A stretch of 64,000 nucleotides of DNA from the NCBI GenBank assembly GCA_033961575.1, contig CM066738.1:71533478-71597477 (forward strand). The letters are read 5' to 3'. The notes beneath the pieces were generated by a model, which worked only from the letters and a program-made list of their open reading frames with translations, did not search any database and was not told the DNA's origin. This document shows, in pieces, positions 11,690-23,139 of this stretch (positions are counted from its first letter, which is position 1; each line of letters starts with the position of its first letter). This stretch comes from Aselliscus stoliczkanus. Its lineage: Eukaryota > Chordata > Mammalia > Chiroptera > Hipposideridae. The position numbers and the translations under genes are program-made.

Positions 11690-12170
11690 TGTTTATCATA
11701 ATAAATGCATAATAAACTAACCCTCAAACCAGTGGGTTAAAACAACAGCTGTTTATTTGTTCATGGTTCAGCAATCTGGGCTGGGTTCAACTCTGCATTT
11801 CTGCTGGTCTCCCCTGGGTTTTCTCATACAGGTGCCTCCATTGGATAGTTTGAATGGGACTGTAATAAGCTGGCTTTATTCGCTTGCCTTGCATGGTCTC
11901 ACATATTCCAGAACCTCTTTCTACATACCTTCTTTCTCCAGCAGAGTAGTTGGACTTCCTAACAGCATGTAATCTGGCTTCCAAGAGGGAGAATTCTAAG
12001 ATGATAAGTGCTTATCAAATTTCTGCTTGCATCACACTTGCTAATGTCTTATTTGCCAAAGTAAGACACATGACGAAACTCAGATTCAATGTGCAACGAA
12101 CAACACAAAAGCAGGAATTCTCAGAGGCATGGTTCACTGAGGCCACCAATGTAATTGTCCATCATAAAAT
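11690..12170 (-). repeat. Old LTR-like interspersed repeat, family not certain
   Basis: Phrases such as GTTTATTTGTTCATGGTTC and CAATCTGGGCTGGGTTCA, and the later GCCAAAGTAAGACACATG, recall an old placental-wide LTR-type repeat (MaLR-like). Similar layouts appear at 20075-20430 and 47220-47760. The family is from memory and uncertain. Confidence 0.45.
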
Positions 12171-12531
12171 AATAAAAAAAATGTTTTAATAAAAATAAAT
12201 TTTAAATTATACAAATACAGATTTTGTTTTTCTGAATAAGACAGAGTTAGGTTACTTGGAAAATAGAACTTTATAAGATAGCACTGGTATTTGGGGATGT
12301 TTTAGTGGTTTGCAGGGCTATAAAAACTCACTAGATTAGACCAACCAAGCCATACGATGAATCTACAAATATTTACTGAGCACCTCTTGAGTCATTATCA
12401 CTATGCAAAGTGGTATGGATTTTCTTGCAGAGTACCTGAAATGGAGTTGGAGAATGATGAAATGATGTTGGAAACAGAGTACGACAGAATATCCCTAAAT
12501 GCTAAATTGTTCCATAAAGAATATAAAGTAA

Positions 12532-12640
12532 TTGGGCCGGCCAAGTGGTGTGGTGGTTAAGCGCTGGCTTGGGAAGCCAGCGGCCCCGGTTCGGATCTCA
12601 CGTGTGAGGGCCAGTGACACTGCCCTCAGGAAAAAAAAAA
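12532..12640 (+). mobile_element. Short tRNA-derived SINE
   Basis: Complete short form from GGGCCGGCCAAGTGGTG to CACTGCCCTC plus an A-run. The 16-bp duplication AAAGAATATAAAGTAA is at 12516-12531 and 12641-12656. Confidence 0.95.
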
Positions 12641-12656
12641 AAAGAATATAAAGTAA

Positions 12657-13089
12657 CAAAGAATTTCAAACTTTTAGTTATACCTTGTTCTGATGAGGCT
12701 TTTAACACATAGAGACATGGTCTAAGAGTTGGAATAATCAATTAAAAATCCAAGTCTGAGCATGCAGACTTGACTATAGCTACAATCTGGCTCTACTGGT
12801 CCTTCTCTCAGGGGTGGAAAACAATGGATTCATGAATGCAGAGAACAAGGGAAATCAGCTATCTAAGACTTTCTCAAATCTGAGTCCTTATTCTTTGAAA
12901 AATCTGGTGTCTTGTAGGTCAATTTTGCAGCATCTGTCTAGTTCTTTTTGTCTTTAGCAATTTACAATCTGACCATAGTGCTAATTCAACTGCATTGGGA
13001 GAGGTTGACAACTGAATAGTTGTTGAATAATGGGGAATGTGATGGCATTTAGAGCAACAAGTTATTCCAGATATGAGGTACTGAAGAAC
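12657..13089. other. Intergenic, nothing recognised
   Basis: No gene or repeat identified. Confidence 0.5.
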
Positions 13090-13624
13090 AAGGAAGAAAG
13101 AATATTGATTTAACACCTACTTGTATTCTAAACACTCTGCTAGATTCTGGGAATAAAAAATGAATTAAACTTGGTACCTGCCCCCAAAGAGCTAATAGTC
13201 TAATAAGCAGGCAGCTCTAAATGCTATAATAGAGACATGAATAGTACGCTGTACAAGTACAGTTACAGGTATGGCCCACTCTGAGAGCTAAGGGACAGTC
13301 CTGGATAAGGCTAGGGAAAGCCTATCAAATAAGGTGATGTCTGAGGTTAATTTTGAAGAATTAATTGTAATTATGCAAGTTCCTAAGATGGAGAAGGGCT
13401 TTCTGACAGAAAATATAGCCATGTGCAAAGTCATGGAGACACACTGAGGATGGAAAATTGTTTGATGAGGCTGGAGAATAAGGTATAATGAAGACAAGTG
13501 AAGGAGATAGGGCAGAAAGGAAGGCTAGGGCCAACTTACAATCCACCTTACTAAGGATTTCAGACTTTACCCTAAGTGATCAGAAACATTAAATGGTGTT
13601 AAGCAGACACATGATTATATTTAC
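13090..13624 (-). repeat. L2 fragment, left part
   Basis: Antisense L2 beginning with TTAACACCTACTTGTATTC and continuing through L2 ORF sequence to CATGATTATATTTACG. It resumes at 18707 (CCCTCTGGCTGTAGTGTGG) in the order expected of a single L2 copy, so about 5.1 kb was later inserted. Confidence 0.8.
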
Positions 13625-13631
13625 GTTCTAG

Positions 13632-13765
13632 TAACAGCCTAATAGAACCTTTTGTGATGATGAAAATGTTCTATAATTTTTTCTGTTCAGTATGACAACC
13701 ACTAACCATATGTGGCTGTTGAGCACTTCAAATGCAGTCGGTGTGACTGAGCAATTAAATTTTTC
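13632..13765. mobile_element. hAT-type palindromic MITE, left half
   Basis: The left half of a familiar mammalian palindromic MITE (CAACCACTAACCATATGTGGC and TTGAGCACTTCAAATG). The right half (ATAGCCACATGTGGCTCTTGG) is at 18624-18699. The imperfect 8-bp duplication GTTCTAG plus T or A, at 13625 and 18700, fits hAT insertion into the L2. Exact family not assigned. Confidence 0.75.
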
Positions 13766-13766
13766 A

Positions 13767-13835
<69 letters not shown>
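13766..13835. repeat. A-run followed by (AT)n
   Basis: About 19 A, then about 25 AT units, at the left edge of the L1/SINE cluster. Confidence 0.95.
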
Positions 13836-13839
<4 letters not shown>

Positions 13840-13922
13840 TAGCTGAGCCATCCTGCCACCTGTTGGCAACTCAATGGCAGCTCAGCTCAGGGTGGGCATC
13901 GAACTGCTCTTGCTCAGAGCTC
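13836..13922 (-). mobile_element. Ves-like SINE, part 1 (split by an L1)
   Basis: Antisense SINE with the GAGCCATCCTGCCACCTGTTGG segment also seen, reversed, in the copy at 38355. Its head lies at 15282-15321 (CCAACTGAGCCACTTGGCTGG) on the far side of an inserted L1. Confidence 0.8.
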
Positions 13923-13935
13923 AGCTCGCACTCTT

Positions 13936-15268
13936 TTTTGTTGTTGTTGTTATTTTTATTTTATTTTATTTATTTGTATTAGTTTCAGGTGTACAACACA
14001 ATGCAATAGTTGTACTCTTTACCCCCCAAAATGACAACCCCCCTCCCCCAGTTCGCCACCCCAATCTGCCCCCATATCATACATATCTATCACAACTCCC
14101 CTGACTCCCCTCCACAGTATACTCCACATCCTGTGACCATTCACTTATTCAGTTACAGTTGGCATACAATACTATACAACATCAGTTTCAGGTGTACAGT
14201 GCAGTGATCAAGCCTCTACTCCTTCCATGAAGTGGTCTCCCTAACAAGACATGAGACTATCTGACACGCCACAAAATTTTTACATTATTATATTCCCTGA
14301 ACTGTGTTTCATATCCCTGTGACAATATTGTAGTTGTCTATTTATGCTGTCTAATCCCTTCCCCTTCCCCCATCCCCATCCCCCTCCCAACTAGCAACCC
14401 TCAGTTTTTCCTCTACATCTACGAGTCTGTTTACTTTGATCGTTCACTCAGCTCTTCAGACTCCACACACAAGTGAGATCACATGGTACCTGTCCTTCTC
14501 CGACTGACTTATTTCACGCAACATAATAGTCTCTTCACAAAATTATCAATTACATTCCCAGAACTGCCCCCATCTCCCTGAAGCAACATTGTAGTCACCC
14601 ACCTACACTGTCCAAAACCTTCCCCCTCTCCCTCTTCCCCACTCCCTCCCAACCAGCAACCATCAGTTTTTCCTTTATATCAACTCTTTCTGTGTTGATT
14701 TTCTGTCTAAAGGGTCTGTTCATTGGTGACAATGGTGTTGAAGTACCCTACTATGATAGTGTTACTGTTGATCTCTGTCTTTATGTCTGTTAAAATCTGT
14801 TACATGTAATTAGGAGTTCCTATGTTGGGTACATAGATGTTTATTAGGGTTATAGTGCCCTTCTTTGTCTTTTATTGTAGTCATTTTAAAGTCTATTTTG
14901 TCCAAAATAAGTATTGGTACTCCAGGTTTGTTTTTATTCTCATTTCCATTTGCATGAAATATCTTATTCCATCTGTAAACAGCATATACATGTGTCCTAT
15001 TTTCTTATCCACTCAGCCACTCTCTGTCTTTTGATTGGAGCATTTAGCCCATTCACATTTAAAATGATTATTGATAGGTGCATATGTATTGCCATTTTGT
15101 TATTTGTATTCCTGGTCTCCCTGGGTTAGCTTGTTTACCTCTTTCTTTTGTTTAAAAAAGCCCTTTTAACATTTCTTGCAATGCTGGCTTGGTGGTAATG
15201 AATTCCTTAAGCTTATTCTTTTCTGAGAAGCTCTTTATTTCTCCTTCAATTTTAAGTGATAGCCGTTC
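13936..15268 (-). mobile_element. Internally deleted L1 lacking most of ORF2
   Basis: A 1,333-bp antisense L1 bracketed by a 13-bp duplication with one mismatch (AGCTCGCACTCTT at 13923-13935; AGCTAGCACTCTT at 15269-15281). From the 3' end it contains 3'UTR (13936-14520), a second diverged copy of part of that 3'UTR (about 14521-14685), and then a direct jump to sequence equivalent to the start of ORF2 and end of ORF1 (14686-15268, parallel to 51045-51700). Reverse transcriptase and the ORF2 C-terminus are missing. Confidence 0.85.
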
Positions 15269-15281
15269 AGCTAGCACTCTT

Positions 15282-15321
15282 GAGTGAGCTCTTAAACCAA
15301 CTGAGCCACTTGGCTGGCCCC
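15282..15321 (-). mobile_element. Ves-like SINE, part 2 (head)
   Basis: Reversed tRNA-like head, the partner of 13836-13922. Confidence 0.8.
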
Positions 15322-15340
15322 CAAAAATATTTTTATTAAA

Positions 15341-16488
15341 CCAAAATGAGATACCACCTCACTCTGGTCAGAATGGCTATCATCAATAAATCAACAAACA
15401 TCAAGTGCTGGCGAGGTTGTCGAGAAAAGGGAACCCTGGTACACTGCTAGTGGGACTGCAGATTGGTGCAGCCATTATGGAAATCAGTATGGCAGTATCT
15501 CAAAAAACTGGAAATGAGGGCCGGCCGAGTGGCGCGGTGGTTAAGCCTTGGCTTGGGAAGCCAGCGGCTCCGGTTCGGGTCCCACATATGAGGGCCAGTG
15601 ACACTGCCCTCAAAAAAAAATTTTTTTTTGAAAAAACTGGAAATGAAACTACCATATGACTCAGCAATTCCACTCTTCGGTATCTACCCAGAAGAATCCA
15701 AGACCCTAATTCAAAAAAAAATATGCACCCCTATGTTTATTGCAGCACTATTTACAATAGCCAAGACTTGGAAACAACCGAAATGCCCATCGGTAGACGA
15801 CTGGATTAAGAAACTGTGGTACATTTATACAATGGAATGTTACTCTGCTATAAAGAAGAATGAAATCATACCTTTTGCAACGATATGGATGGACCTAGAG
15901 ACTACTATGTTAAGTGAAGTAAGTCAGTCGGAGAAAGACAAATACCATAAGATCTCACTTATATGTGGAATCTGAAAAACTGAATGAATGAGCAAAGTAA
16001 ACAGAAACAGACTTGTAGATATAGAGGAAAACTGGATGGTTGATAGTTGGGAGGGGGTGGGGATGAGGGAGAAGGAGAAGGGATTAGACAGCATAAATAG
16101 GTAAGTACAATATTGCCACAGGGATATGAAAGAAAGTTTAGGGACTATTATAATGCTGTAAATACTTTGTAGGATGTCAGATTGTCACATGTCTTGTTAG
16201 GGAGACCACTTCATGGATCGAGTAGAGGCTTGATCACTGCACTGTACACCTGAAGTTGAGGTTGTATAATATTGTATGCCAACTGTAATTGAATATATAG
16301 ATATTCAGGAGATGTGGAGTATACTGTGGAAGGGAGTCAAAGGAATTGTAATAGATATGTATGATATGGGGGGGAGTGGGGTGGCAAATTAGGATTGTCA
16401 CTTTGAGGGGTAAAAAGTATAACTATTGCATTGTGCTGTACACCTGAAACTAATTTAAAAAAATGTTTATTTCACAATAAAAGAATTA
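15341..16488 (+). mobile_element. 5'-truncated L1, sense strand, with a SINE inside
   Basis: Sense L1 from ORF2 (AAAATGAGATACCACCTC) through the 3'UTR to AATAAAAGAATTAAAA. The 18-bp duplication AAAAATATTTTTATTAAA is at 15323-15340 and 16489-16506. A partial frame at 15598-15975 shows the ORF2 C-terminal phrase [20 protein letters not shown]. The SINE at 15518-15630 interrupts it. Confidence 0.93.
15518..15630 (+). mobile_element. Short tRNA-derived SINE inside an L1
   Basis: Complete short form, tail A(9)T(9). The 16-bp duplication AAAAAACTGGAAATGA is at 15502-15517 and 15631-15646. Confidence 0.95.
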
Positions 16489-16503
16489 AAAAATATTTTT
16501 ATT

Positions 16504-16554
16504 AAAATATTTACATACATACAATATTATACATTGTATGTATGTAAATATTTT
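16504..16554. repeat. Perfect 22-bp inverted repeat
   Basis: Arms at 16504-16525 and 16533-16554 are exact reverse complements (core TTACATACATACAAT) around a 7-base spacer. It lies within L1 3'UTR sequence. Confidence 0.95.
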
Positions 16555-17625
16555 ACATACAATATTATTATTAGTTTCAAGTGTACACAGTAGTTATTCA
16601 AAGTTTTTTTTGTTTTGTTTTGTTTTTCGACCGGCCCCCAAAACCTATTTTTATTTATTTATTTATTTATTTTTTTGAGGCAGTGTCACTGGCCCTCATA
16701 TGTGGGACCCAAACCGGGGCCGCTGGCTTCCCAGGCCAGTGCTTAACCACCACGCCACTCAGCCGGCCAAAGTTTATATACCTAAGGAAGTGATCACCAT
16801 AAGTCCAGCAACCATCTGACTCCGTACCACACTATCACAATATTATTGGCTATACTCCCCATTCTGCACATTACATCTCCATGACTTATTTGTTTTATAC
16901 CTGAAAAATTTAAACCTGTTATTATCCTTCACCTTTCTCGCCTTTTAAAAATTTTCAATTACAGTTGACATTCAATATTATTTTATATTAATTTCAGGTG
17001 TACAGCATAGTGGTTAGACATTTGTATAATTTAAGAAGCGATCCCCTGACCAGTACTAGACTGGCACTATACATAGATATTACCATATTATTGACTATAT
17101 TCCCTATGCTTTACTTTATATCCTCATGATTATTTTTTTTAAATTACCAATTTGTACTTCTTAATGTCTTCACATTTTTTCACTCTGTCACCCATTTCCC
17201 CTCCCACCTATCAATCCAATAAATCTAGTACCCATCTGACAAAATGCATAGTTATTACCATATTGTTGACTATATTCCTTATGTTATACCCTACATCCCC
17301 ATGACTGCTTTGTAATAACCAATTTGTATTTCTTAATTCCTTCCCCCCGCTTTTTTTTTTTTAACTTAATCCCAATCCCGTTTCCATCTGGCAACCATCA
17401 AAATGTTCTCTGTATCTATGTGTTTTCTGTTTTGTTTGTTTATTTTGTTCTTTAGATTCCACATACATGTATAAGTAAAATCACATTGCATCTGTCTTTT
17501 GATGTCTGACAAACTTCACTCAGCACAATACCCTCCAGGTCCTTCCAAACTGCCTCAGATGATGAGAACCCATTCTCTTCCATGGCTGAGAAATATTCCA
17601 TTGTATATATGTACCATTTACTCTT
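16507..17625 (-). mobile_element. Older antisense L1, 3' part
   Basis: L1 3'UTR and ORF2 end in reverse (GTTTCAAGTGTACACAG, GATCACCATAAGTCC, CATGGCTGAGAAATATTCC). It is interrupted at 16607-16767 by a SINE. At about 17625 it passes directly into L1 5'UTR-like sequence. Confidence 0.75.
16607..16767 (-). mobile_element. Short SINE with an extra tail segment
   Basis: Antisense short SINE (16672-16767) followed on its 3' side by an (ATAA)n stretch, a scrap resembling a second SINE head (CGACCGGCCCCC in genome orientation) and an A-rich end. The 8-bp duplication CAAAGTTT is at 16599-16606 and 16768-16775. Confidence 0.75.
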
Positions 17626-18623
17626 TATCTCCTCTTGAGAGGGAACTCACTGCAGACCAAGTTCTGCTACAGTCTGTGCTCTGTCTGGGGCCACCTGGCA
17701 TGAGCCACAAAGAAATCTGCAGATGGCTGCCACCTGTACTGGGCTTGGAGTTGCCTTGAGAGGCCAAGCCATGAACTAAGGCCAGATGTCCCTAGTGCCA
17801 GGCTTAGGGCTGGTCAACCAGAGATATGGGACATGCTGAAGCCAGATGCTGCCTGTTTTGCTTTGTTAATCTTTGAGAGATTTTAGGAATATCCACAGCA
17901 TGAGGCAAGGCAGGCTGCTTATACGGAAAAGCTACTGGAACTCCACGGGTATTCCTTGAAGTTGGGTGAGGTGTGGTCTCATGGAATCACTAGGGTGGGG
18001 CAAACAAAAGCTGATAGTCAGTTTGATGGAGACTCAGATATGGCGTCTGCCTTCATCTGCTTGCAGGGAGGGGGAGGGCTCAACAAAGAAATAATGGCTT
18101 CGACCACCTCCTCCATCTGGGAGAAAGCTGACCCCCTGGCCCTCAGCCCAAAGCTAGACAATTCAGTTCCTCTCCATATATCCCTGGCACCTTTCAAGCA
18201 GCTGCCCCAGCACTGAGCTCAGAGTGAGTGAGTCTGTCAGCGAGTAGGTCCATAATACAGTCCCTTTAAGGAGACAATCACAGCCAGAAATTAAGGGGAT
18301 TTTTCTACCTGGCTCAGGAAACCTGGGCCGGGGAGGGGCTGCAGCCTCTTGCTCCTCAGTGGGGGACTTCTGCAGCAGAGCTATCCCTCCTGATTTTGAA
18401 TCTTCACACACGTATGTGGGAGCAGTCCTTTCTGTGTCTCTGCCCTTCCTACCAGTCTCAAGGTGGCTTCTTCTGTACAGCTTTAGTTGTAAGGCTTCTG
18501 TTTAGCTAGATTTCAGGTGATTCTCAATAATGGTTCTTCTGTAGTTTAGTTGTAATTGATGTGGTCTTGAGAGGAGGTGAGCTCAGCATTTACCTACTCT
18601 GCCATCTTGACCAGAAATCCCAA
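17626..18623 (-). mobile_element. L1 5'UTR fragment, antisense
   Basis: A GC-richer segment ending in CTGCCATCTTGACCAGAAATCC near 18625, which is the reverse of an L1 5' start and parallels ACCATCTTACCAGAAATC at 55208. ORF1 and most of ORF2 are missing between it and the L1 3' part on its left. Confidence 0.65.
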
Positions 18624-18699
18624 GGAACTAAATTTTTAAGTTTTTAATTTAAATTTAAATAGCCACATGTGGCTCTTGGCTACCATATTAGACAGCTCA
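18624..18699. mobile_element. hAT-type palindromic MITE, right half
   Basis: Completes the element begun at 13632. TTTAAATTTAAATAGCCACATG is the mirror of the left half. The duplicated stretch CAATTAAATTTTT (13752) versus GAACTAAATTTTT (18627) marks where the later cluster entered. Confidence 0.75.
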
Positions 18700-18706
18700 G
18701 TTCTAG

Positions 18707-19255
18707 AACAATCCCTCTGGCTGTAGTGTGGAGGATGGATTGGATGAGGGCAAGACTGGAGGGAGTTAGAAAACTTTTAACAATTTAAGTATAAAACAAT
18801 GTGGTCTCAAATTAAGGCTTGGGCCATGGGAATGGAGTTGAGATGACCAACTTGAGAACTACTTAGGAAATGAACCAAATGTGGCACCTTATTTGACAAG
18901 AGGGAGGAGCCCTGATCATGAGAAGAAGATGGGTACTTGGGATTAGGGACAAATAAGTTCATTTAAAAGGATGAGTTCAAATCCAGAGGCTGTGGAACAG
19001 TTGAGCTTGGATTGACGTGGAAGGCAGTAGGAAGTTGTGGCAACACCTTGATCTAGCTTATAATGCTGGTCTTCCTTTACTATGCAAGATTGCAAGTGAG
19101 AGAGACTGGAGGCAGGGAGAGCAGCTGGGAACTTGATCTTCTAATGGTTGAGGATGGTCTGGACTAAGATCAAGATAGCAGGAGGGTAGATAAATGGGTG
19201 AATTCAGGCTAATGGTAATCAATGTCATTTAAACATAAGGGATTACAGAGAGAGA
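18707..19255 (-). repeat. L2 fragment, right part
   Basis: Continues the L2 of 13090-13624 (CTCTGGCTGTAGTGTGGAGG, then GGAGGGAGTTAG). Diverged, right end approximate. Confidence 0.7.
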
Positions 19256-22200
19256 ACAGTCAATGAGAAATCCATGTTTTCTAGTTCTGATAAAGAAAAG
19301 GATAGGGAAAAGAGAATTAATGATTGTTAAGCACCTATCAACTAGGTACTATGCTAGGTACTTGCACAGAAATCTTATCTCTGGGATACTAGACAGATTG
19401 GTGTTATCACTGAGGGAAATGGATTGTCCAAGCAACAGGCAAAGTTAGTAGGGTTCCACTGCATATGTTTTGAATATGAGTTTTATCCCAAGTGGAAGAT
19501 CTACTTTTTCTTTGTATTTTTTTTTTGTTAAGGATGTAAGAAAGAGAATTAGGGTGTATAGACAGTGGGATTTAAAAAACAGTACTTACCTACTTACATA
19601 GTTTATTTGACTAATGAGTAGGTTTAAGAGATTTCTTTGATAATGGATAGTTTCAAGGTACTAGATCTGATATTATTTTATTTGCCAAACCATGTAAGTG
19701 GCAATAGCAAAAAAGACTTCGTCCTTCAAAGTCAACAGGAAAACATTTTAAAGAATGTTAACCAAAAAAGAGTGCAAACAGTGGGCAACAACTCAACCAA
19801 ACAGATGTCTAGTGTTATTACTCCAGATAAATCCAAGTAAACCCAGTTCAATATTCCAGCATAGTTTAAAAATAAAACAATAAACCTGGTTAGTTTGTGA
19901 GATGAGGAAACCAGAAGTTTGTCAAGAGATACGACCCACATGATAGCTTAGTTTTAGGGCCTCAGTTAACTTCTTATTTACCATTGAGCACTTAATTATG
20001 AGGGTCTTCTTCCTGTTCCCATATCTGTAAAAATATTATAAAAATAATAATTCAATCAGATGTGTTGGTTAAGATAACACTAACTACTTTAACAGATAAT
20101 CCTCTGAATCTGGGTGGCTTAAATCAATGAAAGTCTATTTCTTATTTATATAACAGTTCAGTACAAGTGAATGTGGGGCAAACTTCCACATGGGACCCAG
20201 GCTCCTTCCATCTTGTGTCTCTCCATCTCCTAAGGCCTCAAAGCCCTTTTCCTCTGAGCAGGGAAAGAGATACAGCATGAAGGATCATGCAAGAGGCTTT
20301 TATGGACCACTTCTCATTTTTCATCGACTCAAAATCAGTCATGTGACCCCACTTAGATGCAAGTAGGGTAGAGAAGTGGCAGGTAGCCACCTCTCAGAAC
20401 AACTTTACACTATGGAAGGGGATTATCAATTCTCAGCTGGCAGCTGGTCATTTCTATCTCATCATACTAAGTTAAATTGATAGTCCTCATGACTCTTTGG
20501 TATTTCTTTTCCTCATCTCTTCATATTATTTCCATACCATTGATTCAATCCCTCTCTCATATCCTCCCAAGTCCTCAGCCCTATGCACATAATTTAACTC
20601 ATATTTTCCAGTTGTTTTATAGGGCCTGGCTGTCTAACCAGCCATGTTCAGAACCCTCTTTGGAATTGTATGAAAAAACACTGTATGGGATAAAGAAATA
20701 ACTAGTAAGTTCCATAAACATAATTATGTACTCTATAAAGCTGAAGTAAAAATGTACAGAAATGAACAAGTTGGATCTACATTGCCTTCTAAGAACTAAG
20801 TATTGGAGTTAGTGCCCCCATTTGTTCTGTAAACTTCTTAGCATTAAGAGGGTTATTAAAGAGCATTAAGGGATGAGAGATTTCAGTGATTATATGGCTT
20901 AAAAAAATTATTAGACCTATGTTCTAGGGCTCAATTGAAATTAATTCAATCTGAATTTTGACAAATATTTGCCAACCTGCTGCTCTGTATAAGGCACTTC
21001 TATAAAGACCTTAAAGGATACAAAGACAAAAAAAATCCTTGGGCCAGCCTCTGTCCTCAAAAGTTTTCATTCTTTATTGTTAAATAGCCCTTTATTGGGT
21101 CTGTTGGGCAAATTCTTACCAAAATACATCTCTGAAGTGATGTATTTTGGACATAGAAATAAAGTGCAGTGTAGCTGAACACTAGCTGGTGATGTATTTT
21201 AACATTGCCGGTAGTGATAACTCGTATGGTCATAGGAGCTATTCAACAGGATTCCAATTCTTAAACTTAGGATTGCCAAAAAGGGAAAAAAGTGAAAATG
21301 ATGCAAAAGGACACTTTAGAGGCTGCTTTCTAATTTTCATTGAAAATCTCTGCGAGATAAATTACTAATCTCCCTGTCAGGAGAATGAAGCCTCCATTTC
21401 TTAAATCTCTACTAAGCCTGAGCAAGATGATTAATTATTCACTACTTTATTTTTACTCATCCACAAAATGAGAATAATGGTTTCCACCTACTTAACTTTT
21501 AGGGTCAGCTCTTGGCTGATAGGAAAAAAATTTCATTGTAAAGAAAAGGTACTATTACATAGGTGTAGGTTTTCTTTTATCCTAGCACTCCTGCTTGTAG
21601 TAACACACACCTGTGGTAGAAAAAAGGAATCCTCCTTATTAAATGTATAAAATTACCTGCTCTGCCCAACCAAATATTTCACATAAAGGCCAAACTTGAG
21701 TGTGTGAAGCAAGAGTTGGAGAGGAAACTCATGCAATTGGAATGTGAATTCTTCATAGGGTCTTTGGCAGAACAAACTACCAGGGAGTGCCCTAATGGGA
21801 GGTTCCAGTGTCAAGGTTCCAGCCAAAGCTGGAATCTGCCTGCAGTGAGCAGAAATGCTGCTACTGAGAGTTCCATTCTGGTTTGGTTAACACTAAGGAT
21901 TCCAAGTTCAGGTATTGAACCAGGCACAGGCCATATGCTGAGGGAGCATCAAAACTTACAAAGGAGCCCTTAGATCTAGAGACCTGAAACAGGGAGGCCA
22001 CACTCAGAGGGAGTGGGGCAAGCTGCGCTGTCATCCCAGGCAGGCACGTAGCTGGTTTCTGAAAACCGTTTCGTGGTAAGAGGACTTGGGCCAGTCCCTT
22101 AACCTTGACTTTTTATCTATAAATAAAAGTGGGTGGTGTTAGATTTGTGTTTTCCAATGGCCAGGAGTTTGCAGAAAGGTCTAGGGGCAAGTCTCAGCTT

Positions 22201-22391
22201 TCAAAATGACTAATAGAAACTGCTTTTATTTAGAGTATGGCAACATAGGCTAATGGAAGTCACTTTCTTCTCTTTGGGCTAGAATGATTTAAGCTCAGCA
22301 TGGTTACACTAATGATTTTATGCTATCAAAACTTTATATTAGCAACTATATAGATCTTTACAAGATCTTTAATAGCATGGAAATATTTATT
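19256..22391. other. Intergenic, MIR and an old repeat only
   Basis: A diverged antisense MIR lies at about 19300-19450, and an LTR-like old repeat, similar in layout to 47220-47760, at about 20075-20430. No gene recognised. Confidence 0.45.
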
Positions 22392-22407
22392 AAGAAATAT
22401 AGTTTGT

Positions 22408-22518
22408 GGGCTGGCCGAGTGGCGTGGTGGTTAAGAGCTGGCTTGGGAAGCCAGCGGCCCTGGTTCAGTCCCACATATGAGGGCCAGTGACACTGCCCTC
22501 AAAAAAAAAAAAACACAA
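22408..22518 (+). mobile_element. Short tRNA-derived SINE
   Basis: Complete short form. The 16-bp duplication AAGAAATATAGTTTGT is at 22392-22407 and 22519-22534. Confidence 0.95.
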
Positions 22519-22587
22519 AAGAAATATAGTTTGTAATATTCTTTCAAAGCAGAAGTCATGAGAGAAGAGTAATAAAAGCATATTGTA

Positions 22588-22589
<2 letters not shown>

Positions 22590-22629
<40 letters not shown>
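22590..22629 (+). repeat. (ATCT)n microsatellite
   Basis: About ten near-perfect tetranucleotide units. Confidence 0.97.
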
Positions 22630-22679
22630 AATCATCTACCTTCATAATGATAAAATGGTTGAGTTATAAAAGATGCCCT

Positions 22680-23137
22680 CCAAGCCGAGTAGCTCATTGG
22701 TTAAGAGTTGGCTTGGGAGCACGAGCTCTGAGCAGCAGGACAGCCAGTTCGGATCCAACATTAGGGCCAGTGATGCTGTGCCCTCTACAGCTAAGATGGT
22801 AAAAAAAAGCTCGACCTGGAGCTGGGCTGCAGTGAGTTGCCAGCGACGGCATAGGCTGTAGCCCCTGGCGCAGTGGGCTGCTGTAAGCTACCATGAGTGG
22901 CTGGCAGCTGACGTGAGCTGCTATGATCCGCCATGAGCAGCCATCCAATGGCTGGCGACCGATCTACCTCAGCAGAGAAGAGCACCATGATCACAATACC
23001 AACATGGGCCAGTGAAGCAACATCCTCCACAACTGGACTGAAGAACAAAAGGACAGCAACTTGTCTGTTCCCCTTCCCCGATTCCCCAATGCTGTTCCCC
23101 TTCCCCAATTCCCCAATAAAATCTTTTTTTTTTTTTT
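22680..23137 (+). mobile_element. Long-form SINE with a T-run tail
   Basis: The head carries an insert resembling the Ves type (GCACGAGCTCTGAGCAGCAGG), then the long-form body with CTGAAGAACAAAAGGAC and the end CCCCAATAAAATC followed by about 16 T rather than A. The short imperfect duplication AGATGCCCT / AGATGCTCT is at 22671 and 23138. Confidence 0.88.
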
Positions 23138-23139
23138 AG

